A stretch of 64,000 bases of DNA from Roseiarcus sp963770035 (lineage in GTDB: Bacteria; Pseudomonadota; Alphaproteobacteria; Rhizobiales; Beijerinckiaceae), in assembly GCA_963770035.1 (NCBI GenBank), contig CAVYON010000032.1:1-64000 (forward strand). The letters are read 5' to 3'. This document shows positions 17,704 to 27,996 of the stretch, in pieces. The position numbers were made by a program, and so were the translations under genes. Within the stretch, counting starts at the first letter, position 1, and each line of letters opens with the position of its first letter. Below the pieces are notes generated by a model. It was not told the DNA's origin. It did not search any database and worked only from the letters and a program-made list of their open reading frames with translations.

Positions 17704-19086
17704 ATGGGCGGCGCCGTCGCCGTGTTCGACGTGGGCAAGACCAACGTCAAGCTCATCGTCTTCGACCGTGACGGCAAGGTCCTCGCCGAACGGTCACAGC
17801 CAAACGCGCCGCTGCCGCCGGACGCGCGCTGGCCATACCTCCGGCTGGACACCGAGCGGGCGTGGGCTTTCCTCCTGGCGTCGTTGAAGGATGTCGGCGC
17901 CGCGACGCCGATCGAGGCCGTGTCGGTCGCCGCGCACGGCGCGGGCGGCGCGCTGGTCACCACGGACAGTATCGCGGCTCCGCCCGTCGACTACGAGTTC
18001 GACGGTTTCGCCTCGGTCGACGCCGATTACGACGCGCACCGTCCGCCGTTCGACGAGACCTTCTCGCCGCGCCTGGCGCGTGGGCTCAACCTCGGGCGGC
18101 AAATCTTCTTTCTCGAGCGGACGTGTCCGGACGATTTCGCCCGCGCCCGCGCGTTTCTCGCCTACCCGCAGTTCTGGTCATGGCGGCTGTGCGGCGTGGC
18201 CGCCTCGGAAGTCACATCGCTCGCTGCGCACGCCGACCTGTGGCGGCCAAAGGAGGGCAAGCTTTCGAGCCTGGTCGACCGGGCCGGCTGGGCCCGGCTT
18301 TTCCCGCCCTTGCGCAAGGCGTGGGACACGCTCGGTCCGATCCGTCCCGAGGTCGCCGCGGCGACCGGACTGCCGGCGGACGTCAGGGTGATCTGCGGCG
18401 CGCACGATTCGAATGCCTCGCTCGTTCCCTATCTCGCCTCGCGCAGCGACCCCTTCACCGTCGTTTCGACCGGAACCTGGGTGATCATCATGGCGGTCGG
18501 CGGGACGGGGAGGCTCGATCCGAACGCCGATATGATCGCCAACGTCGACGTTTTGGGCCGACCGGTGCCGACGGCGCGTCTGATGGGCGGACGTGAGTTC
18601 GCCGTTCTGGCGGGGGAACCGCCGGCGGCTGCGGAAGCAGCCGACGTCGCGGCGGTCGTCGCCTCGGGCGTCATGGCGATGCCGGCTTTCTCCGATCAGG
18701 GCGGCCCGTACGCCGGCCGCAAGGGCTGGATCGAGGGCCCGCCGCCGGCGACGCCGGTTGCTCGGGCCGCGCTCGCGACCGTCTATTCGGCGCTGATGAC
18801 GGCTCATATGCTCCGGCTGCTCGAGGCGCCGGGCGACATCATCGTCGAAGGGGGGTTCAACCGGACGCCGGCCTTTTCCGCCCTTCTCGCTGCGCTCATG
18901 CCCGGGCGCAGGGTGTACGTCGCCACGGCCTCCGGCGCTGCCGAGGGCGCCGCCATGCTGGCGCGCTGGGGCGAGCCGCACGAGCCCCCCAAGCTGACGC
19001 CGGCGCGGGCATGGGACGTGCCGGGGCTCATCGACTACGCCGCGCGATGGCGCCTCGCCTTGTCGCGCGCCGCGCCGGCGACCTGA
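17704..19086 (+). CDS. FGGY-family carbohydrate kinase
   Basis: A 460-residue sugar kinase of the FGGY/actin-like ATPase fold. The N-terminal phosphate-binding segment is VAVFDVGKTNVKLIVFD, and GAHDSNASLVP and FTVVSTGTWVIIM form the second lobe. The C-terminal IIVEGGFNRTPAFSALLAAL resembles the adenosine-binding region of rhamnulokinase- and fuculokinase-like enzymes. GGAGGGACGACTC precedes the ATG. The sugar cannot be deduced, and no sugar transporter or isomerase gene is adjacent. The acyl-CoA synthetase gene follows after 85 bases. Confidence 0.88.
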   Translation: MGGAVAVFDVGKTNVKLIVFDRDGKVLAERSQPNAPLPPDARWPYLRLDTERAWAFLLASLKDVGAATPIEAVSVAAHGAGGALVTTDSIAAPPVDYEFDGFASVDADYDAHRPPFDETFSPRLARGLNLGRQIFFLERTCPDDFARARAFLAYPQFWSWRLCGVAASEVTSLAAHADLWRPKEGKLSSLVDRAGWARLFPPLRKAWDTLGPIRPEVAAATGLPADVRVICGAHDSNASLVPYLASRSDPFTVVSTGTWVIIMAVGGTGRLDPNADMIANVDVLGRPVPTARLMGGREFAVLAGEPPAAAEAADVAAVVASGVMAMPAFSDQGGPYAGRKGWIEGPPPATPVARAALATVYSALMTAHMLRLLEAPGDIIVEGGFNRTPAFSALLAALMPGRRVYVATASGAAEGAAMLARWGEPHEPPKLTPARAWDVPGLIDYAARWRLALSRAAPAT

Positions 19087-19171
19087 CGCCGGGGTCGACT
19101 CCCTCGGGCGCCTTGTGCTCGCCGCGCCGGATTGCTTAGCTGCGCGGGTACGAGTGACAGGGGGAAACGGC

Positions 19172-20986
19172 ATGGCGTTTGGCTTTACGTCGGCGGAGCG
19201 CGCGGATCTCGACGGGCGGGCCCGCGGTATCCTCGAGGCCTGCCCGGACGTCGGGAGCCTCATCCGGCGCGGACTTGCGGCCGATCCCGAGCGCGAGACG
19301 CTCGTCTACTTGCGCACGGCGCTCGACCCTTCTCCCGTCGTGACGCGCGCCGGCGAATTTCTTGGCCTCCTCGAGGGCGCGCGCATCTGGCTCCGGCAAA
19401 ACGGCGTGGGGCCGGGCGACGTCGTGGCGATCCTCGCGCCCAACGTAACGGCGACGGCGGTCGCCTATTGGGCGGCGATGAGCTTTGCCGTCGCCCAGCC
19501 GCTCAACCTCCTGTTCAGCCGCGAGGCGATCGCCGCCCAGCTCAGGGCGGTCAAGGCCAAAGTGGTCTTTACGCCGCCGCCCGGCGCGCCCGGCGGCCTC
19601 TACGAGAAAGTCGAAGCCTTAAGCGCGCTGGCGCCGAGCCTCGAGCGGATCGTCGTTTTGCCGATGGACGGCCGCGTCGCCTTCGGCGAAGACACGATCG
19701 TCCCCGCCGCGCCGAACGCCGCGCCCGAGACGGCGCGGCCCGACGCGCTCGCCGCGCTCCTCCCGACCGGCGGGACGACCGGCGTCCCCAAGATCGTGCC
19801 GCTCACGCATCGCAACATCGTCGCCTCGTCGGTCGCCTCGATGCTCGCCTTGGACGTGCGGCCGGACGACCGCGTCGTGGTTTCGTTGCCGCTCTTCCAT
19901 GTCGGCGGCGCCTTCTGCACGAGCCTTCCCGCTTTCGGCGCCGGCGCCGCGATGATCCTGCCGACCGCGGCCGGGTTCCGCAACCCTGACGTCGTCAGGA
20001 ACTACTGGCGGATTCTCGATGCGCATCGCGTGACGATCGGCGGCCTGGTGCCGACGGGGCTCGCCGCGGCGGCCGAGGCGGACGCCGGCGGTTGCGACCT
20101 TTCGCGGCTCAGGCTGTTTGCGACCGGCGCGTCGGTCTGTCCGCCCGAGATCGAGCGACGCTTCCTGCGCGTCTGGCCGGGCGACTGCGTCAGGCAGATC
20201 TACGGGATGACGGAATTCGCCGGCGCGATCACCCAGACGCCCTGGGACCGCGAGCAGCGCCCCGGCTCGGTGGGCCTGCCCAACGCGCTGGTCGAAGTCG
20301 CCGTGCTGGCGGGCGAGACCCTCTACCGCGGGCCTTCGCCGACCGGAGAAATCGTCGCACGCGGACCGCAGATGTTCGGCGGCTATTTCGATCCGAGACA
20401 GGCGGGCGCGACGTTCCACGACGGCTGGATTCGCTCGGGCGATCTCGGACGGATCGGCGACGACGGCGAGGTCTATGTCACCGGCCGCGCCAAGGACGTC
20501 ATCATCCGCAGCGGCCACAACATCGATCCGGCGACGATCGAGGACGTGGCGATGCGCTTCCCGGGCGTCGGCCTCGCAGCGGCGGTCGGAAGACCCGACG
20601 CTTACGCCGGCGAGACGCCCATGCTGTTCGTGGCCCGCTCGCCAGGCGCCGCGATCGATGCGGACGCGCTCGCCGACTTCATCCGAGAGGGGGTGATCGA
20701 GCCGCCGGCCCGTCCCCGCGCCATCGTCATGATTGATGAAATGCCGGTGACGTCGGTCGGCAAGATCTACAAGCCGCGGCTCCGGGAAATCGCTGCGGAA
20801 GAGGCGGCGCGCGAGGCGCTTGCCGCTATTCTGCCCGGCGCCGCGTTCGATGTGACGGCGCGCCATGAGGACAGCGGCCTCGTCGTCGCCGCCTGCGTCC
20901 CGGCTTCGGCGGTCGATACCGCTCGCGCGGCGCTAGGCAAGTTCCCGGTCCGATTCGAAATCGACTGTCTCGACGTCGCCCGTTGA
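19172..20986 (+). CDS. Acyl-CoA synthetase (AMP-dependent ligase)
   Basis: A 604-residue ANL-superfamily enzyme that activates a carboxylic acid as an acyl-adenylate and then as CoA thioester. The ATP loop is LLPTGGTTGVPK (residues 197-207); the usual S of SGTTG is G here. Downstream are IYGMTEFAG, GWIRSGDLGRIGDDGEVYVTGRAKDVI and the C-terminal lysine in TSVGKIYKPRLRE. An unusual extension of about 60 residues follows the catalytic lysine. I start at ATG 19172 behind AGGGGGAAA. The acyl substrate is not evident. The convergent glycosyltransferase ends 26 bases away. Confidence 0.9.
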   Translation: MAFGFTSAERADLDGRARGILEACPDVGSLIRRGLAADPERETLVYLRTALDPSPVVTRAGEFLGLLEGARIWLRQNGVGPGDVVAILAPNVTATAVAYWAAMSFAVAQPLNLLFSREAIAAQLRAVKAKVVFTPPPGAPGGLYEKVEALSALAPSLERIVVLPMDGRVAFGEDTIVPAAPNAAPETARPDALAALLPTGGTTGVPKIVPLTHRNIVASSVASMLALDVRPDDRVVVSLPLFHVGGAFCTSLPAFGAGAAMILPTAAGFRNPDVVRNYWRILDAHRVTIGGLVPTGLAAAAEADAGGCDLSRLRLFATGASVCPPEIERRFLRVWPGDCVRQIYGMTEFAGAITQTPWDREQRPGSVGLPNALVEVAVLAGETLYRGPSPTGEIVARGPQMFGGYFDPRQAGATFHDGWIRSGDLGRIGDDGEVYVTGRAKDVIIRSGHNIDPATIEDVAMRFPGVGLAAAVGRPDAYAGETPMLFVARSPGAAIDADALADFIREGVIEPPARPRAIVMIDEMPVTSVGKIYKPRLREIAAEEAAREALAAILPGAAFDVTARHEDSGLVVAACVPASAVDTARAALGKFPVRFEIDCLDVAR

Positions 20987-21012
20987 TTACGCCCGCCCAG
21001 TTCTCGCGGCGT

Positions 21013-22161
21013 CTATGCGGCCAATGTCCGCGTCAGGACGGCGCGGTAGGCTTCGACGATATGCTCCGCCTTAAAGCGTTCAAAATCGCCGCGCTCGTGC
21101 AACATATTGATCCGACGCTTGAAAGCCTCCTGCTGCGACAGTAGGCGCTCGATGCCGCGCTCGATGTCCTCGAGCCGCATGGGGTCGCATGCATAGCCGA
21201 TCGCATCGGGTTCGAAGAAACCGTCGATGCCCCAGCCGCGCGGATGAAGAACGGGCACGCCGGCGAACAGGGCCTCGACGAACACCATTCCGAAGGTCTC
21301 GCGCCGCGAGGGCGCCAGGAAGGCGGCGTATCCGCGCAGCGTCTCCCCAAGCGCGTCGGCTGTTATGGGGCCCTTGAGCGACACGAAGGCTCCTGCCCCG
21401 GCGGATCTGATCATCTCATCGAGAACCAGGAGCGTTTTCGCAGACCCTCCCCCGTAAATGTCCAGCTTTATCGTCGGCCGGCTTTTCGACAGACTGACGA
21501 TCGCTCTCGTGAGGAGCTCGAAGTTCTTCCGGCGAAACGAGTCGAGATGAAACACCGAGACGCAACGCGGCTCCGCCACGACCGGAGAGGGAAAAAAGTC
21601 CTCGTTCTGCACGATATACGGAATGACGACGGCCTTCGACCGATCGATTGGAAAGAGGCGAGCGATCTTGTCGAGCGTCCATGGCGTGCAGCAGACGATT
21701 CGATCGGCCTCGTCGAGAATCGCCTTCCATTTCCTGGTGAGATCCCGCCGGACGCTGAGGATCTTCAGATCGGAGTCGCCCCAGACGTTGACGATGAAAG
21801 GGCGTTTGAGCGCGTGCGCGATCTTCAATCCGATCAATCCCTCGATGGAGAGCTTGTGAAGGTGGAGCGCGTCGACGGCGATGTTGCGGCGCTTGAGGTC
21901 CTCGAGAATCCAGTCTGCGACTCGTTCCAGGCGGGTTTCGAGGAAGAGGCCGCGCGGAGGCGCCCCATAGGCGAGCGCCCTTCGATCTTGGCCGAAATCA
22001 AGTGCGGCGATGCGCCAGGACCAGCTTACCCGGTTCAGCGAGTATACAACATGTCGATACCCATCCGTTCTTGAGATGAGCGTTCGTACGGCCGAGGTCT
22101 TGGCTGGCGACAATGGATCCGGAAAGTCTGCGCTGATGTGCAAGATCGTCTTGTCTGTCAT
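21013..22161 (-). CDS. Glycosyltransferase family 4 (GT-B) protein
   Basis: A 382-residue cytoplasmic glycosyltransferase. The N-terminal domain begins ILHISADFPDPLSPAKTSAV. The C-terminal GT1-type domain carries SRRETFGMVFVEALFAGVPVLH, with the conserved E of the E-x7-E motif that binds the nucleotide sugar. No membrane segment is evident. It is a lone gene between convergent acyl-CoA synthetase and divergent ilvE, with no other polysaccharide genes, so the acceptor is unknown. Confidence 0.85.
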   Translation of the reverse strand: MTDKTILHISADFPDPLSPAKTSAVRTLISRTDGYRHVVYSLNRVSWSWRIAALDFGQDRRALAYGAPPRGLFLETRLERVADWILEDLKRRNIAVDALHLHKLSIEGLIGLKIAHALKRPFIVNVWGDSDLKILSVRRDLTRKWKAILDEADRIVCCTPWTLDKIARLFPIDRSKAVVIPYIVQNEDFFPSPVVAEPRCVSVFHLDSFRRKNFELLTRAIVSLSKSRPTIKLDIYGGGSAKTLLVLDEMIRSAGAGAFVSLKGPITADALGETLRGYAAFLAPSRRETFGMVFVEALFAGVPVLHPRGWGIDGFFEPDAIGYACDPMRLEDIERGIERLLSQQEAFKRRINMLHERGDFERFKAEHIVEAYRAVLTRTLAA

Positions 22162-22368
22162 GGATATCCCGAAGTTGATCCAAGCGATATTGGACGACCG
22201 CCAGGCCGTCGGGCGCGAGAAGATCCTCCGCCATCAGACCGGCGCCTTGATGAGTTAACTCTTTGAGGTCATCTCGAGCCCTCACCCCCGTATCGGCCCG
22301 GCCCAGGTTATGGCGCAGGAGGCGACGGAAGTCTAAAACAGCGAGAAGCCACTCGAGGGACAAAGCCC

Positions 22369-23463
22369 ATGAACGCCGACCACGGTCCATTCTTCTCCCG
22401 ACGTCCGCATCCCGGGCCGGTCGCGGCCGACGTGCGCGCGACGATGCTGGAGGATCCCGGCTTCGGGCGGGTGTTCACCGATCACATGGCGACGATCAAG
22501 TGGACGCAGGAGCGCGGATGGTGCGACGCCGAAATCCGCGCACGCGAGCCGTTCGTTCTCGATCCGGCCGCCGCCGTGCTGCACTACGCTCAGGAGATCT
22601 TCGAGGGCCTCAAGGCCTATCGCCTGAGCGACGGCGGGATAGCGCTGTTCCGTCCGGAGCAGAACGCCCGCCGCTTTCAGGCGTCGGCCGAGCGGCTGGC
22701 GATGCCCGCGCTTTCGGAAGCAGCCTTTCTCCGTTCGATCGAAGAGTTGATCAAGATCGACGCGGATTGGGTCCCAGGCGGCGACGGCAGCCTCTATCTG
22801 CGGCCGTTCATGTTCGCGAGCGAGGCGTTTCTCGGAGTCCGCCCGGCGTCGGAATATTGGTACGTCGTGATCGCCTCGCCGGTCGGCGCCTATTTCAAGG
22901 GCGGCAAAAAGGCGGTGACCGTCTGGCTCTCGGACGATTACACCCGCGCCGCGCCCGGCGGCACCGGGGCCGCCAAATGCGGCGGCAATTACGCCGCGAG
23001 CCTCGTCGCCCAGGCCGAGGCGATGAAGCACGGTTGCGACCAGGTCGTCTTCCTCGACGCCGCCGAACGCAAGTGGGTCGAGGAGCTCGGCGGCATGAAC
23101 GTCTTTCTGGTGTTCGACGACGGCTCGCTGCAGACCCCGCCGCTCAGCGGGACGATCTTGCCCGGCGTCACCCGCGACGCCATCATCACCCTCGCCAGGG
23201 CCGAAGGCCGGACGGTGCGCGAAGAGCGCTTCAGCTACGAGGAATGGCAGGCCCAGGCGACAAGCGGGCGCTTACGCGAGTCCTTCGCCTGCGGCACCGC
23301 GGCGGTCGTCACCCCGATCGGCGAAATCAGATCGTCCAACGGCGGCTTCGTCATCGGCGCCGGCTCGGGCGGCGAGACGGCCGAAGGCCTGCGGGCGAAG
23401 CTGGTCGGCATCCAGCGCGGCGACGTCGCCGACGCTTACGGATGGGTGCGCAAGGTGATGTGA
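22369..23463 (+). CDS. ilvE: Branched-chain amino acid aminotransferase
   Basis: A 364-residue class IV PLP-dependent aminotransferase that performs the last step of valine, leucine and isoleucine synthesis. The PLP lysine is K203 in GGTGAAKCGGNYAASL. Other conserved blocks are YAQEIFEGLKAYR, EELGGMNVFLVF, SGTILPGVTRD and CGTAAVVTPIG. Length and motifs match the longer, mitochondrial-like BCAT type. It is a single gene; leuD, another branched-chain gene, lies 14 kb away and is not linked. Confidence 0.95.
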   Translation: MNADHGPFFSRRPHPGPVAADVRATMLEDPGFGRVFTDHMATIKWTQERGWCDAEIRAREPFVLDPAAAVLHYAQEIFEGLKAYRLSDGGIALFRPEQNARRFQASAERLAMPALSEAAFLRSIEELIKIDADWVPGGDGSLYLRPFMFASEAFLGVRPASEYWYVVIASPVGAYFKGGKKAVTVWLSDDYTRAAPGGTGAAKCGGNYAASLVAQAEAMKHGCDQVVFLDAAERKWVEELGGMNVFLVFDDGSLQTPPLSGTILPGVTRDAIITLARAEGRTVREERFSYEEWQAQATSGRLRESFACGTAAVVTPIGEIRSSNGGFVIGAGSGGETAEGLRAKLVGIQRGDVADAYGWVRKVM

Positions 23464-23741
23464 ACGCTTCGGCCGGGCCGACGCGCCTAGACCCTCGCGT
23501 TAGGTCCGGTCGCCAAGTGAAGCCGCGCTCGATCCGGTTCCAGACCGACTATGGACTGCGCGCGCGGCTGAGCCGACCACTGGATTGAATCTTTTCTACA
23601 CGCGGGTCGAGCCCTTGCGCGCCGGCGGCGATGCGATCCTTGAACGGCAAGGGGCGGCGCGCAAATTGGCCCGGCCCTCGAACGTATTGAAACTCATTTC
23701 GGACGATGCCGCGGATAGAATTGTTCGATGACCGGCTGCTT

Positions 23742-25613
23742 TCACCCTTTTACATAGACCCCTGGCGCGTCACAGAGCGGCGGCAGGCCGGCTTCGGTCG
23801 CCCCCGTATGCGGCGGCTCGACCGTCTCGCCCGAGCCTGAGGCCCTGAGCCACGCTTCCCAAGCCGGCCACCACGACCCCTCGTAGGCCGGGGCGGAGGC
23901 AATCCACGTGTCCGGCTCGAGATAACGGTCGCCACGCCCCATCGTCATGAGCTGGTAGGAGCCGCGCTCTCGCGCGGGCGGGTTGACGATGCCTGCGTTG
24001 TGGCCGCCGGAGGCTAGCGCGAAGGTCACGTCGGTGTCGGTAAAGAGCCGGGCCTTGTAGACGGAGCGCCAGGGCGCGATGTGGTCGCGCGCCATTCCGA
24101 CGACGAAGATCGGCTCGCGGATGTCGCGCAGCGCGATCTTCCGGCCTTCGACCGCGAAGCGTCCCGAGGTCAAACGGTTCTCGAGATAGAGGCCGTGCAG
24201 ATATTGACTGTGCATGCGGGCGGGCATGCGGGTCTGATCGGCGTTCCAGGCCATCAGCGCCGACATCTCGTCGCGGTCGCCGAGCACATATTCGCGAATG
24301 ACCTTGCCCCAGATGAGTTCATCCGAACGCAGGGCCTGGAAGGCGCCCGACATCTGGCGGCTATCGAGATAGCCCTGGTCCCACATGAGATCGTCGAGCA
24401 GCATCACCTGCCCCTCGTCGAGGAACAGCATGATTTCGCCGGCCTCGGCAAAATCCGTTTGGGCGGCGAGCAGGGTCAGGCTGGCAATCCGGTCGTCGCC
24501 GTCGCGCGCGAGCGTCGCCGCGGCGATCGCCAGGATCGTGCCGCCGAGACAATAGCCGCAGGCGTGAACTTTCTCGCCCGGGACGATCGTTGTGACCGCG
24601 TCCAGCGCCGCCTTCACGCCGAGACGGCGGTAGTCGTCGAGACTGACCTCGCGATCGCGCCCGTCGGGGTTCTTCCATGACACGATGAACACCGTGTGCC
24701 CGCGCTCGGCTAGCCAGCGGACAAGCGAGCTCTGCGGCTCGAGGTCGAGGATGTAATATTTCATGATCCAGGCCGAGATGATCAGGATCGGTTCCGCCGA
24801 TACCTTCGCCGTCGCCGGCTCGTACTGGATCAGCTCCATGAGATCGTTGCGGAACACAACCTTGCCGGGCGTGACGGCGACATTGCGTCCAACCTCGAAC
24901 GTCTCCGCCCCCGCCGGTGGCCGGCCGGCGAGCATGCGGTCGACGTCTTCCATCCAGTTGGAGGCGCCGCGCACGAGATTGAGGCCGCCCTCCTTTGTGG
25001 TCTTGGCGATGCTCACCGGATTAAGCCACGGAGTATTGCTTGGCGAGACCATATCGATCGCCGCCCTCGTCATAAAGGCGACTTCGGCCTCGCGGTCGCG
25101 AATGAGGCCCGGCACGTCGCGGGTCGCCGCCGCCCACCAGGCCTCGATTCCGAGAAAGGTCTGGACATAGGCGTTGAACGGCCATTGCGACCAACCGGGA
25201 TCGGCGAACCGCCGGTCGTTCGGCGCAGGCTCAAAGGGCGGCGCGTGGCGTCCGTTCGCCGGCGCATGAGGCAGCCAGAGGCTGAGCCGCGCCGCCGTCA
25301 TGGCCGCGCTCTGCATGAGCTCGAGGCGCTTGCCGGGCGCTTGCACGAGGTGGAGCGCCCAGTCTGCCCAAGTCTGGACGAGCGCGTCCGGCGAGATCCC
25401 CTGCGTGGCGCGCGCAAGCATCGCGCGGGCCATCCGATCCAGGGTGCGATAATCAGGCTGGGTTTCGCCGGCTTGACTTTTTCTCGTGGAGGGCGAGACG
25501 CGCGGCCCCTTGGCCCGTTCGAGCACGCGGGCCGCAAGCGCCTCCGCCACGGTCCGCTCGCGTTGCTCCGGCGGGAGCAGCGAAACTGCCTCTTCCTTCG
25601 GCTTATCCAGCAT
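23742..25613 (-). CDS. phaC: Poly(3-hydroxyalkanoate) synthase, class I-like
   Basis: A 623-residue PHA synthase that polymerises hydroxyacyl-CoA at the granule surface. The alpha/beta hydrolase box is GYCLGGT, with the nucleophile at C355. The catalytic partners are D510 in GMARDHIAPW and H538 in GGHNAGI. The N-terminal domain includes DPGWSQWPFNAYVQTFL and NPVSIAKTTKEGG, as in class I/long enzymes. It ends LCDAPGVYVKG, seen in many alphaproteobacterial synthases. No phasin, phaA or phaB gene is adjacent. Confidence 0.95.
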   Translation of the reverse strand: MLDKPKEEAVSLLPPEQRERTVAEALAARVLERAKGPRVSPSTRKSQAGETQPDYRTLDRMARAMLARATQGISPDALVQTWADWALHLVQAPGKRLELMQSAAMTAARLSLWLPHAPANGRHAPPFEPAPNDRRFADPGWSQWPFNAYVQTFLGIEAWWAAATRDVPGLIRDREAEVAFMTRAAIDMVSPSNTPWLNPVSIAKTTKEGGLNLVRGASNWMEDVDRMLAGRPPAGAETFEVGRNVAVTPGKVVFRNDLMELIQYEPATAKVSAEPILIISAWIMKYYILDLEPQSSLVRWLAERGHTVFIVSWKNPDGRDREVSLDDYRRLGVKAALDAVTTIVPGEKVHACGYCLGGTILAIAAATLARDGDDRIASLTLLAAQTDFAEAGEIMLFLDEGQVMLLDDLMWDQGYLDSRQMSGAFQALRSDELIWGKVIREYVLGDRDEMSALMAWNADQTRMPARMHSQYLHGLYLENRLTSGRFAVEGRKIALRDIREPIFVVGMARDHIAPWRSVYKARLFTDTDVTFALASGGHNAGIVNPPARERGSYQLMTMGRGDRYLEPDTWIASAPAYEGSWWPAWEAWLRASGSGETVEPPHTGATEAGLPPLCDAPGVYVKG

Positions 25614-25805
25614 GGCTTCCGTCCCCGGCGCGCCGTTCCCGCGGCTCCTGAGTCATTCTTTCACGCTAACGCGGCCGAATTTCGTTTGCTTTGATCCCGG
25701 TCAATCGCCGCTACGGCAAATGCGGCCCAGGCCGCAGACCTTGGCCAACCCGTGAACTCCGCGTCCTCGGCCTGAGGGCCGTCCGGCGCCTCCCGCTTGG
25801 GAGCG

Positions 25806-26579
25806 TCAGGTCTTTGAGGGAGTAAAGCTAGCGACAAGTTCATGAGCGCCGGCGGGATAGGCGAAGGTGACTTGGGTCACCGGCTGTCCCGCGAGCCAGG
25901 TGCGCCGCTCGACCACCAGGCAAGCCGCGCCCTCGGCGACGCGCAGCGCCTCGGCGGTCTCGTGATCCGCAGCAGCAGCGCGGATGCGATGCTCGGCGGT
26001 CGTCCACGGCTGCTGCGCTACGAGCCACGCACCGGGCGATACCCTGACGAAGGATTCGTCGGCCGCCGACGGAACGGCTGCGAGGCTGATCAGCCGATCC
26101 TCGTAGCAGAAGGGCCGCGGGCCGGCGTCGTGCCGGCAAGCGATCGAGAGCAGCGGCGCGCCTGCCGGCGTGTCGATCCGGTCGCCGTCCGCCCGGGTCG
26201 CCCGCCGTTTCCGCCGCGCCAGCACCTCGAACCGGTAAGGCAGCCCGAGCGCGGCGACGTCGGTGGCGACGTCGTGGATTTCAAACAGCGCCGATTGGCC
26301 GCGGGGACGCATGACGAAGCTGCCGGCCTTACGCCGCCGCTCGATCAGGCCGGCGCGGGCGAGCTCGGTCAGAGCCTTGCTGACTGTCATGCGTGAGCAG
26401 CCGTAAAGCTCGGTCAACTCGTGCTCGTAGGGAATCCGGTGGCCGGGCGGCCACTCGCCGCCGAGAATCTTCGCTTCGATCCCCGCGATGATCTGGCTGT
26501 GCAATGAGGACCGCTCGCCGTCGCGGCGACCCGCGCCCTCGCCTCCGGCCATTGACGCCGCGCCGTCTCCCGCCTGCAT
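25806..26579 (-). CDS. hutC: Histidine-utilization repressor (GntR family)
   Basis: A 257-residue GntR/HutC regulator. The winged-helix DNA-binding domain is at residues 25-95 (LHSQIIAGIEAKILGGEWPP, YGCSRMTVSKALTELARAGL). A UTRA effector domain follows, including YRFEVLARRKRRATRA, CYEDRLISL and VTFAYPAGAHELVASF. Known HutC proteins repress hut genes until urocanate binds. The gene follows hutF on the minus strand (28 bases apart), and the divergent hutIHGU operon starts across an operator-like palindrome, so autoregulation of the whole cluster is likely. Confidence 0.94.
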   Translation of the reverse strand: MQAGDGAASMAGGEGAGRRDGERSSLHSQIIAGIEAKILGGEWPPGHRIPYEHELTELYGCSRMTVSKALTELARAGLIERRRKAGSFVMRPRGQSALFEIHDVATDVAALGLPYRFEVLARRKRRATRADGDRIDTPAGAPLLSIACRHDAGPRPFCYEDRLISLAAVPSAADESFVRVSPGAWLVAQQPWTTAEHRIRAAAADHETAEALRVAEGAACLVVERRTWLAGQPVTQVTFAYPAGAHELVASFTPSKT

Positions 26580-26607
26580 GGCCCTCGTCCTCCCGTTCGT
26601 CGCCCCT

Positions 26608-27969
26608 TTAGGCGCCGGTCGCTGCGGCGAGCCGTTTCATTGTCTCGCCGAACCGCGCCGTGATCGCCTCGCGCCGCGGATGGCGCCCCTCGCTCACGAC
26701 CTTGCTGCCGCCGCTCCAGACGCGGTCGACCAGGTCGCGCGCGCCGCCAAAGATCCAGGCGTCGAGAATGGCGTCGTCGGCGCGGCCGGCGATGAGCGGC
26801 GAATCCGCATTCAGCGACACGATGTCGGCTACGGCGCCAGGCGCGAGTTTGCCTGCGGGGCGGCCGAGCGCCTGTGCGCCGCCGGCCGCGGCGGCGCCAA
26901 ACATCGCCCTGCCGGTCGAGCCGCCTCGCTGCGCGCAGACGTTGCGCGCGCGCCGAATGAGGCGCTGCCCATATTCGAGCATGCGCAGTTCTCCCGCGAC
27001 CGTGATCTCGACGTTGGAATCCGACCCGACGCCGAACCGCCCGTCCGCTTCGAGAAAGGCCGCCGCCGGAAACACCCCGTCTCCGAGATTGGCCTCGGTG
27101 ATCGGGCAGAGACCCGCGACCGCGCCCGACCGCGCAATCGCGCAAACCTCGCCCTCGTCGACATGCGTGGCGTGAACGAGGCACCAGCGCTGATCGACTT
27201 CTGCGTGATCGAAAAGCCAGCGCACGGGACGCGCGCCCGACCACGCCACGCAGGCGTCGACCTCGCCGATCTGCTCGGCGATATGGATGTGGATCGGCCC
27301 GTCGCCCGCGAGCGCGACGACGCCGGCAAGCTCCTCGGGGGTCGCTGCGCGCAGCGAGTGCGGCGCGACGCCAAGGCGGGCCTCCGCAGCCAACGCGCCG
27401 CGACAGTCGGCCAGGAGCGCGGCGTAGGAGTCGAGATCGTTGACGAAGCGGCGCTGCTCCGGCTGCGCGGGCGCGCCGCCGAATCCCGCGCGCGCATAGA
27501 ACACCGGGAGCAGCGTGAGCCCGATGCCCGTCGCGGCCGCAGCCGCGCCGATCCGCTCCGCCATCTCGGCCCGGTTGGCGTAGGGCGCGCCGGAAACGTC
27601 GTGGTGGAGATAGTGAAACTCGGCGACGGCGCCGAAGCCGGCCTCCAGCATCTCGATATAAGCTTGCGCGGCAATCGCTTCGACGTCGTCGGGGGTCGCC
27701 GCGAGCGCGAGACGATACATCGCGTCGCGCCAGGTCCAGAAACTGTCGGCCGCCGCGCCGCGCCGTTCCGCAAGGCCGGCCATGGCGCGCTGGAACGCGT
27801 GCGAATGCAGGTTGCCGATGGCGGGGACGCCGATCCCGCAGCGTTCGTCGCCGGGCTCGGCCGCCGAGTCGGGCTCGACCGTGGCGATCGTCGCGCCGTC
27901 GATCCGGACCCGGACGTCGGAGGCCCAGCCCTGCGCGGTCAGCGCCCGCTCGAAATGCAACGTCGTCAT
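26608..27969 (-). CDS. hutF: Formimidoylglutamate deiminase
   Basis: A 453-residue amidohydrolase-fold enzyme that converts N-formimidoylglutamate to N-formylglutamate and ammonia. Conserved segments are GNLHSHAFQRAMAG (metal-binding HxH), IHIHIAEQ, HATHVDEGEV and CPITEANLGDGVFP, with the metal Asp in GVGSDSNVEI. Start at ATG 27969. It heads the minus-strand hutF-hutC operon. Its presence with hutG shows that this organism uses the two-step formylglutamate branch rather than direct HutE/formiminoglutamase cleavage. Confidence 0.95.
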   Translation of the reverse strand: MTTLHFERALTAQGWASDVRVRIDGATIATVEPDSAAEPGDERCGIGVPAIGNLHSHAFQRAMAGLAERRGAAADSFWTWRDAMYRLALAATPDDVEAIAAQAYIEMLEAGFGAVAEFHYLHHDVSGAPYANRAEMAERIGAAAAATGIGLTLLPVFYARAGFGGAPAQPEQRRFVNDLDSYAALLADCRGALAAEARLGVAPHSLRAATPEELAGVVALAGDGPIHIHIAEQIGEVDACVAWSGARPVRWLFDHAEVDQRWCLVHATHVDEGEVCAIARSGAVAGLCPITEANLGDGVFPAAAFLEADGRFGVGSDSNVEITVAGELRMLEYGQRLIRRARNVCAQRGGSTGRAMFGAAAAGGAQALGRPAGKLAPGAVADIVSLNADSPLIAGRADDAILDAWIFGGARDLVDRVWSGGSKVVSEGRHPRREAITARFGETMKRLAAATGA

Positions 27970-27996
27970 CGTCCTGCCCGCGCGCTTGACTTCATT